Shown here: positions 59,337 through 64,000 of the stretch, one piece after another
Layout of the letters: each line of letters starts with the position of its first letter
Position numbering within the stretch: the first letter of the stretch is position 1
Origin: an uncultured Eubacteriales bacterium
Lineage (GTDB): Bacteria > Bacillota > Clostridia > Oscillospirales > CAG-272
Length of the DNA: 64,000 nucleotides
Assembly: GCA_934446065.1 (NCBI GenBank)
Contig: CAKSDP010000006.1
Location: 1-64,000, forward strand
Reading direction: 5' to 3'
Position numbers and translations under genes: made by a program
Notes under the pieces: generated by a model
What the model saw: only the letters and a program-made list of their open reading frames with translations
Databases searched by the model: none
What the model was told of the DNA's origin: nothing

Positions 59337-59365
59337 TTGATTTTTCAGAGGAAATATTGTATAAT
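59337..59365 (+). promoter_or_regulatory. Promoter of the surface-glycan cluster
   Basis: TTGATT (59337-59342), 17 bases, perfect TATAAT (59360-59365). The start codon is at 59418 behind GAGGTGGGA. The four downstream genes have no further promoter of this kind. Confidence 0.75.
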
Positions 59366-59417
59366 AACTAAGTATGTATACAGTGGGAAATATTATATGT
59401 GAGGTGGGAAGCTTTAC

Positions 59418-61496
59418 GTGAATAGAAATACCGGTGTAAAACGGACACGGCAGAAAAGCGTGATCATATCAGCGCTTGACTCCGTCGCCGATAAAATATA
59501 TTCAGCTCTGCGGAACGGTTTTTTCGGAAGGATCTTTACATCCTACACCGGAAACGTCGGAACCATCGCAGCAAAGGTAACGGGGAAGAGCGCGTTTTCG
59601 GACAAGCTCGATTCCGCACGCCGCACCGTCGCGAAAACCATCGAGAGTTCGCTTGCGGCAAAGCTCTACGCGTGGCTCGTGCATTACCTCCTGTCGTGTC
59701 GGGTCAAGGTGTACGGCACGGTCTTTGAAACGTTCTTCATCTATTCTGCCGTAGTGCAGGTATATTCGTTCTACAAGAGCGGCTTTTCGGGAATCCCGTT
59801 TGATCTGATATCGACTCTGCTCGCGGCGATAGCGGTATTGCCGTTGCTCACGTCAAATCTGCCGCTTTTCACGCTTCTTGCAAAATCGCCGGTAGGGCGC
59901 CGCGTTCTTGTGGTGACGGGCAACAGGTGCGAAGGCGCCGATGAGTACGCTGCTCGCGGCAGGTGCAACATCGGCTTCGTTGTCGGAACAGTCCTCGGAC
60001 TCGCAACATTTTTCGTCCCGGCTGATCTTATGATCAAGCTTGCGATCCGCGGCATCTGGGCAATGCTCGTTTTCCATTCACCCGAGTTCGGTATCGTCTC
60101 TCTCGCGTTTATGATGCCGTTTGATAAAACGATGATGCTCGTCGCGGAGACGGCGATCGTCATCCTTTCGTTCGTGCTCAAGCTGATCCTCGGCAAGCGC
60201 ACGATAAAGCTTGAGGCTGTTGATATTGCCGCTCTCCTCTTTGCGGTAATGATGCTCATCGGCGGCGTGTTCTCAATGTCGCGTGCGTCACTCAAGCCGA
60301 TGCTTGTCTACCTCTGCTTCATGGCGGTCTATTTCCTCATCGTGTGCCTTATACGCACGGGAGAATGGCTCAGCCGATGCGTTATTTCCGCAGTGGCATC
60401 CGGCACCGCCGTCGCCGCATACGGAATCTTCCAGTACCTCACCGGAAGGATCGGCTTCTCTACGAAATGGCTCGACTCCGAAATGTTCGAGGACATAAGC
60501 GGACGCGCGATCTCCACACTTGAGAATCCGAATATGCTCGGCGAATATCTTGTAATGATAATCCCGATGGCAGCGGCGCTTATGCTCTGCTCCGAAACTC
60601 TCAGACGCCGCGCAATGTATTTCCTTGCGTTCGGCTGTCTCGGCTGCTGTCTCATCGTAACATGGAGCCGCGGCGCGTGGCTCGGCATGATGTTTGCGGC
60701 ACTTGTGTTCTGCCTTATTTGGAGCAAGCGCTGCCTGCACCTGTTCTGGGTGCTCGTTCTCTCCATCCCTTTTCTTCCGATAATATTACCGCAGAATATC
60801 CTGCTCCGCTTCGCGAGCATCGGTAATGTCGCGGATACATCCACGTCGTACCGCCTCAATATTTGGCTCGGCACCGTGAAAACGCTGCCGTCCCGTATCC
60901 TCTCCGGAATCGGAATCGGCGAGGGCGCGTGGAAGCTTGTCTATCCGCACTACGCGCTGACCGGAGTTTCCGAGGCTCCGCATTCCCACAGCCTGTATTT
61001 TCAGATATGGGTCGAAATGGGGTTTGTCGCGCTTGTAATATTTGTGATCTTCCTCGGAATGATGTTTGCATCGAACTTCTCAATGTACGCAAAGCTGTCA
61101 GACGCGGGCGATTCGCTCATCTCAAGGATCACGCCCGCTCCTCTCAAGGATGCGCCGGCAAGCGAGCGCCGTATTTCTCCCGAGGAATACGAGGATCGCA
61201 GACTCCGCCGCTCACGCAATTTCTTCAGGCTTATGGCAGCGGCACCGCTCTGCGGAATATCCGGTGTTCTTGTACAGGGATTCACGGATTATATGTGGTA
61301 TAACTACCGTGTGTATCTCATGTTCTGGATATGCCTCGGTCTTACTGCTGCGTTTGCAAGATTCGGCCGCGAACGCATTGCCGCCGGGGAATCGCTTATG
61401 GATGACGACAGCTCCACCGCAGTGGCGGACATTACACTTGCTAAATCAAGAGAAAAAGCCGGGCAGGAGTGTGCCGGAGAAGAAGGACGGGTTTGA
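59418..61496 (+). CDS. O-antigen ligase/Wzy-like polymerase membrane protein
   Basis: A 692-residue membrane protein with about twelve helices and a Wzy_C/O-antigen-ligase region (PF04932). The diagnostic part runs from LENPNMLGEYLVMIIPMAAALML through TWSRGAWLGMMFAALVF to the large outer loop with TSYRLNIWLGTVKTLPSR and EAPHSHSLYFQIWVEMGFVALVIF. Such enzymes join or polymerise lipid-linked glycans outside the membrane, or attach them to wall or proteins. The N-terminal 140 residues are not typical. A charged tail follows the last helix (GESLMDDDSSTAV). The start is a GTG at 59418. The DUF4330 gene begins two bases after the stop codon. Confidence 0.88.
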   Translation: MNRNTGVKRTRQKSVIISALDSVADKIYSALRNGFFGRIFTSYTGNVGTIAAKVTGKSAFSDKLDSARRTVAKTIESSLAAKLYAWLVHYLLSCRVKVYGTVFETFFIYSAVVQVYSFYKSGFSGIPFDLISTLLAAIAVLPLLTSNLPLFTLLAKSPVGRRVLVVTGNRCEGADEYAARGRCNIGFVVGTVLGLATFFVPADLMIKLAIRGIWAMLVFHSPEFGIVSLAFMMPFDKTMMLVAETAIVILSFVLKLILGKRTIKLEAVDIAALLFAVMMLIGGVFSMSRASLKPMLVYLCFMAVYFLIVCLIRTGEWLSRCVISAVASGTAVAAYGIFQYLTGRIGFSTKWLDSEMFEDISGRAISTLENPNMLGEYLVMIIPMAAALMLCSETLRRRAMYFLAFGCLGCCLIVTWSRGAWLGMMFAALVFCLIWSKRCLHLFWVLVLSIPFLPIILPQNILLRFASIGNVADTSTSYRLNIWLGTVKTLPSRILSGIGIGEGAWKLVYPHYALTGVSEAPHSHSLYFQIWVEMGFVALVIFVIFLGMMFASNFSMYAKLSDAGDSLISRITPAPLKDAPASERRISPEEYEDRRLRRSRNFFRLMAAAPLCGISGVLVQGFTDYMWYNYRVYLMFWICLGLTAAFARFGRERIAAGESLMDDDSSTAVADITLAKSREKAGQECAGEEGRV

Positions 61497-61498
61497 TT

Positions 61499-61978
61499 AT
61501 GCAGAAAAAGAAGGCTTCATTCAATATTATAGACGCCCTCATTATAATACTTGTGATAGCCGTGTTTGCAGGAGGATATGTTATGTTCTTCCGTGATCGC
61601 GGTACCGTTACGGAGGAGTCCACCAAAAAGGTCAGATACGTGATCCAGGTGTCAAACCTCCCCGCGGAATTTGCGGATAACGCAAAGGTGTCCGAAACTG
61701 TCTTTGACACAGGCACAAAAACCGCAGCCGGAGTTATCACCGCAGTCGATTTTGAGCCTGCCACCCATATCGGACACGATAAGATCAACGGCAAGCAGAC
61801 CATCTCTCCGGTCGACGGTTACGTTAATCTCTACATAACCATCGAGGGTGATGCCGTAGAGAAGAACAATACCTACGTTGTCCAGGAGACGAGCGTCTAC
61901 GTCGGAAAATATCTTGAAATGATGCTGCCTGATCTCAGCTGCTCCGGAAGCTGCATCAGCCTCGAAGTGGTGCAGTAA
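61499..61978 (+). CDS. DUF4330 single-pass membrane protein (first copy)
   Basis: A 159-residue protein with a short charged N-terminus, one transmembrane helix (NIIDALIIILVIAVFAGGYVMF) and an extracellular beta-rich domain (VRYVIQVSNLPAEFAD ... GYVNLYITIEGDA ... CISLEVVQ). This matches DUF4330. The family has no known function but is repeatedly found with polysaccharide genes. The ATG at 61499 follows AGGAC; the frame from 61469 is not supported. It lies between the ligase-like gene and the TagO-like gene, and a second copy follows TagO, so the domain may help hold or deliver the glycan carrier; this is inference. Confidence 0.85.
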   Translation: MQKKKASFNIIDALIIILVIAVFAGGYVMFFRDRGTVTEESTKKVRYVIQVSNLPAEFADNAKVSETVFDTGTKTAAGVITAVDFEPATHIGHDKINGKQTISPVDGYVNLYITIEGDAVEKNNTYVVQETSVYVGKYLEMMLPDLSCSGSCISLEVVQ

Positions 61979-62023
61979 CGCTGTCGCGTTTATCGCGCAC
62001 GTGAAGTAAGAAAGGCATTCTTT

Positions 62024-63220
62024 ATGGAATTACAAACATTTATGTATGTGCTCGCGGCGGCGCTGTGCGCAGCACTCGTCTCTTTTACGATGACACCGCC
62101 GGTGCGTGTGCTCGCGTACAAGATCGGTGCCATTGATGTGCCGCTCGACAAGCGCAGAATGCATAAAAAGCCTATCCCTCGCATCGGCGGGCTTGCAATA
62201 TTCTCGGGCTTCCTTGTAGCAAGCCTGCTGTTCTGCCCGATGAGCGCTCCGCTCAAATCCATTTGGATCGGCGGCAGCATACTTGTGATAATCGGTGTGC
62301 TCGACGATATCTTTAGACTGTCGGCACTTCTCAAGCTTGCGGTGCAGATCATAGCAGCGCTCGTTCCCGTGTTCTTCGGCGTAACGATCAACCACATAAG
62401 CCTGTTCGGACACGTGTTCGTCCTCGGCGTGTGGGGCATCCCGTTCACCGTACTGTGGATCGTGGGACTGACAAATGCAATCAACCTCATCGACGGTCTT
62501 GACGGCCTCGCCTGCGGCGTATCGGCGATCTGCTCGGCATCGATCCTCGGTGTCATGATAATCGTCGGCGATACCGCATCGGCACTTATTACCGTTCTCA
62601 TCACCGCTTCGTGTATCGGATTCCTGCCGTTCAACAAGAATCCCGCCCGTATATTCATGGGCGATACTGGATCGCTGTTCCTCGGATATTCACTTGCCGT
62701 CATCTCAACAAGCGGTCTGTTCAAGCTTCACACGGTGATCTCATTCCTCATCCCTATCACGGTCTTTGCGCTCCCGCTCTTTGATACTATCGCGGCGATC
62801 CTCCGCCGTGTTCTCAGCGGCCGCAGCCCGTTTGCACCGGATAAGGGACACCTCCATCACAAGCTTGTCGATATGGGATTCACCCAGAAGGAATCGGTCA
62901 AGATCCTGTACGCTATATGTTCACTCATGGGCATCGTCGCGATCGTATTCACCGATACAATGTTCGACAGCTCACGCCTTGTAAAAGCACTGCTTCTGCT
63001 CCTTTGCGCGATCATCATACTCGTGCTCAATTATATCGTCATGGTGAACCCCGCATCGAGACTCCATTCGGGACTTTTCGATGACGAGAACGAGGAGGCG
63101 TACAAGAAGCTTCAGCACAAGGTCGAGCTTCTTAATGCTGAAAACGAAGAAAAGAAAAACGAATGTAACTCCAAGATCAAAAACTCTGACGAGGGAGACA
63201 GTAATAACAATGAAAAGTGA
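62024..63220 (+). CDS. Undecaprenyl-phosphate N-acetylhexosamine-1-phosphate transferase, TagO/WecA type
   Basis: A 398-residue polyprenyl-phosphate sugar-phosphate transferase that starts synthesis of wall teichoic acid or another envelope glycan. It has about ten helices, with LDKRRMHKKPIPRIGGLAIF, the DD motif in VLDDIFRLSALLKL, NLIDGLDGLACG, RIFMGDTGSLFLG and the cytosolic GHLHHKLVDMGFT loop. These match WecA/TagO rather than MraY. The C-terminal 60 residues (DENEEAYKKLQHKVE ...) form a charged tail likely coiled-coil, unusual for the family. GAAAGG precedes the ATG. The last 11 bases overlap the next gene. Confidence 0.92.
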   Translation: MELQTFMYVLAAALCAALVSFTMTPPVRVLAYKIGAIDVPLDKRRMHKKPIPRIGGLAIFSGFLVASLLFCPMSAPLKSIWIGGSILVIIGVLDDIFRLSALLKLAVQIIAALVPVFFGVTINHISLFGHVFVLGVWGIPFTVLWIVGLTNAINLIDGLDGLACGVSAICSASILGVMIIVGDTASALITVLITASCIGFLPFNKNPARIFMGDTGSLFLGYSLAVISTSGLFKLHTVISFLIPITVFALPLFDTIAAILRRVLSGRSPFAPDKGHLHHKLVDMGFTQKESVKILYAICSLMGIVAIVFTDTMFDSSRLVKALLLLLCAIIILVLNYIVMVNPASRLHSGLFDDENEEAYKKLQHKVELLNAENEEKKNECNSKIKNSDEGDSNNNEK

Positions 63221-63725
63221 GAAAACCGCACGCCGCCTTACGGCCATTGATATCTTCATAATACTTGCGGTAGTTGCGGCGATCGTTGCCGCAGGTCTGC
63301 GCATCTGGGCGGATCAGAATACCGAACCGACAGTAGTTGAGCGTACCGACGATGAGTATATCATATCGTTCGTAAGCTACGGTATGCGCTCTTCCACCGC
63401 AAAGCTCCTTTCCATGGGCGATATGTTCTATCTCTCAAGCGGAGTAGACGAGTTCGGCGAGCTTCAGAGCGAAGTCTCCATAACCCCCGCCGAGGTGTAT
63501 ATGGAGCTTGAAAACGGGGAATACATCAAGACATACGCCGAGGAGAACGGAGACAACACCAAGGTCGATGTCTCCGGCGAGTTCCGCGTAAAGGGCTGCC
63601 GCAACCTCGACGGTCTCATGTACATCAACGGCACCTTCTACATCGCACCGAACATGGGTGTCACCGTCTTTAACAATTTCATGTCACTTTCATTTACCGT
63701 AACCGGAATCGAGAAGGTCTCGTAA
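63210..63725 (+). CDS. DUF4330 single-pass membrane protein (second copy)
   Basis: A 171-residue protein with the same layout as the one at 61499: short basic N-terminus, a helix beginning LTAIDIFIILAVVAAIVAAG, then an outside beta-rich domain ending in NNFMSLSFTVTGIEKVS. Alignment by eye shows the shared IDxxIIL start, the YxIxF strand and the closing strands, but low identity elsewhere. It begins inside the last codons of the TagO gene (11-base overlap) with GAGGGAGA upstream, so translation is coupled. The frame from 63081 is a shadow of TagO. Next is a truncated gene at the window edge. Confidence 0.82.
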   Translation: MKSEKTARRLTAIDIFIILAVVAAIVAAGLRIWADQNTEPTVVERTDDEYIISFVSYGMRSSTAKLLSMGDMFYLSSGVDEFGELQSEVSITPAEVYMELENGEYIKTYAEENGDNTKVDVSGEFRVKGCRNLDGLMYINGTFYIAPNMGVTVFNNFMSLSFTVTGIEKVS

Positions 63726-63726
63726 T

Positions 63727-64000
63727 ATGGGCGCTTTCGGCTCCGGCAAAAAGGTGCCGAAGGGCGATCCCGGGCGTCGGGGATTCGGCACAAAAATGGC
63801 AAAATATCTTGATGCGAAAGAGCTTCGCTGTATAAGTGAACGCCGCGACGGAGTCGAGTGCGTTCTCGCGCACGGCGGGGTGATCGCATACAAAAACAAA
63901 AAACTGTATCTCGTTGACGACTCCGGATCCGTGCTTTTTTCATGTGTAGCAGAGCACATGAATTCCGGCGAGCTTATGTCGCTTGAGGGAGTCGTGATCG
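63727..64000 (+). CDS. Unrecognised protein, 3' truncated by window edge
   Basis: An open frame starting at ATG 63727, one base after the stop of the preceding gene, and continuing to the end of the window without a stop codon. The visible 91 residues begin MGAFGSGKKVPKGDPGRRGF, a basic glycine-rich head, and later read HGGVIAYKNKKLYLVDDSGS. AAGG lies ten bases upstream; ATG 63796 is an alternative start. I do not recognise the family. Position suggests it continues the surface-glycan operon. Confidence 0.6.
   Translation, partial: MGAFGSGKKVPKGDPGRRGFGTKMAKYLDAKELRCISERRDGVECVLAHGGVIAYKNKKLYLVDDSGSVLFSCVAEHMNSGELMSLEGVVI

Overview
The window reads as chromosomal DNA of a spore-forming member of the Bacillota, most likely an anaerobic gut or rumen Clostridia lineage (Oscillospirales/Christensenellales-like; this placement is inference). 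The evidence is an intact spoIIAA-spoIIAB-sigF operon, a SpoVT-type regulator, a SpoIID-family protein, a Gram-positive style holB-ricT-trmN6-rsmI-metG-tatD block, many lipoproteins, dockerin-bearing secreted proteins, BspA-type leucine-rich repeat (LRR) proteins and two alpha-galactosidases. Coding density is very high. Many promoters have the same shape: a -35 box, exactly 17 bases, and a -10 box preceded by TGn.

Layout. 1-8.5 kb: a sugar ABC importer (ATPase cut by the left edge, permease), a small one-repeat InlB-like membrane protein, a YesN/YesM-type two-component system, a sugar-binding lipoprotein and a YghZ-type aldo-keto reductase. 8.5-12.3 kb: a trigger-factor-like PPIase lipoprotein, a structured 6S-like RNA gene with its own promoter and terminator, and a large BspA-type LRR protein ending in half a dockerin. 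12.3-18.4 kb: GH27 alpha-galactosidase, M14 carboxypeptidase, two unrecognised membrane proteins, GAPDH and an amidohydrolase. 18.4-23.6 kb: copper ATPase with an extra C-terminal CopZ-like domain, a papain-like protease with a dockerin, and LrgAB. 23.7-31.4 kb (minus strand): SpoVT-like regulator, SLC13-type transporter, MATE exporter, nucleotide-sugar 4,6-dehydratase and a DUF4838 lipoprotein. 31.6-34 kb (plus strand): TmcAL and a second GH27 enzyme.

34-43 kb is all minus strand. It is the classical Firmicutes housekeeping block (holB, ricT, trmN6, rsmI, metG, tatD and a TatD-linked radical SAM gene), interrupted by a 56-residue ferredoxin gene and by nagA. 43-54.9 kb is one ten-gene plus-strand run with gaps under 50 bases: coaE, lytic transglycosylase, M18 aminopeptidase, prfA, Sua5/TsaC, an orphan GyrA/ParC-like topoisomerase subunit, a coiled-coil envelope protein, a SPOR-SpoIID protein, an MFS transporter and a YjdF-like membrane protein. 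It is bounded by one promoter and one terminator. 54.9-56.5 kb holds the spoIIA operon. 56.6-58.3 kb holds a second LRR/dockerin protein. 58.3-64 kb holds a BrkB/YihY membrane protein and a surface-glycan cluster (O-antigen-ligase-like protein, DUF4330 protein, TagO/WecA-like transferase, second DUF4330 protein, and a protein cut by the right edge).

Functionally the window joins sugar sensing, uptake and glycan hydrolysis with envelope polysaccharide assembly, sporulation control and core translation/replication genes. I see no CRISPR array, prophage, insertion sequence, tRNA or rRNA. The items most worth a second look are the 6S-like RNA, the CopA-CopZ fusion with an internal ribosome-binding site, the orphan topoisomerase subunit and the paired DUF4330 glycan cluster.
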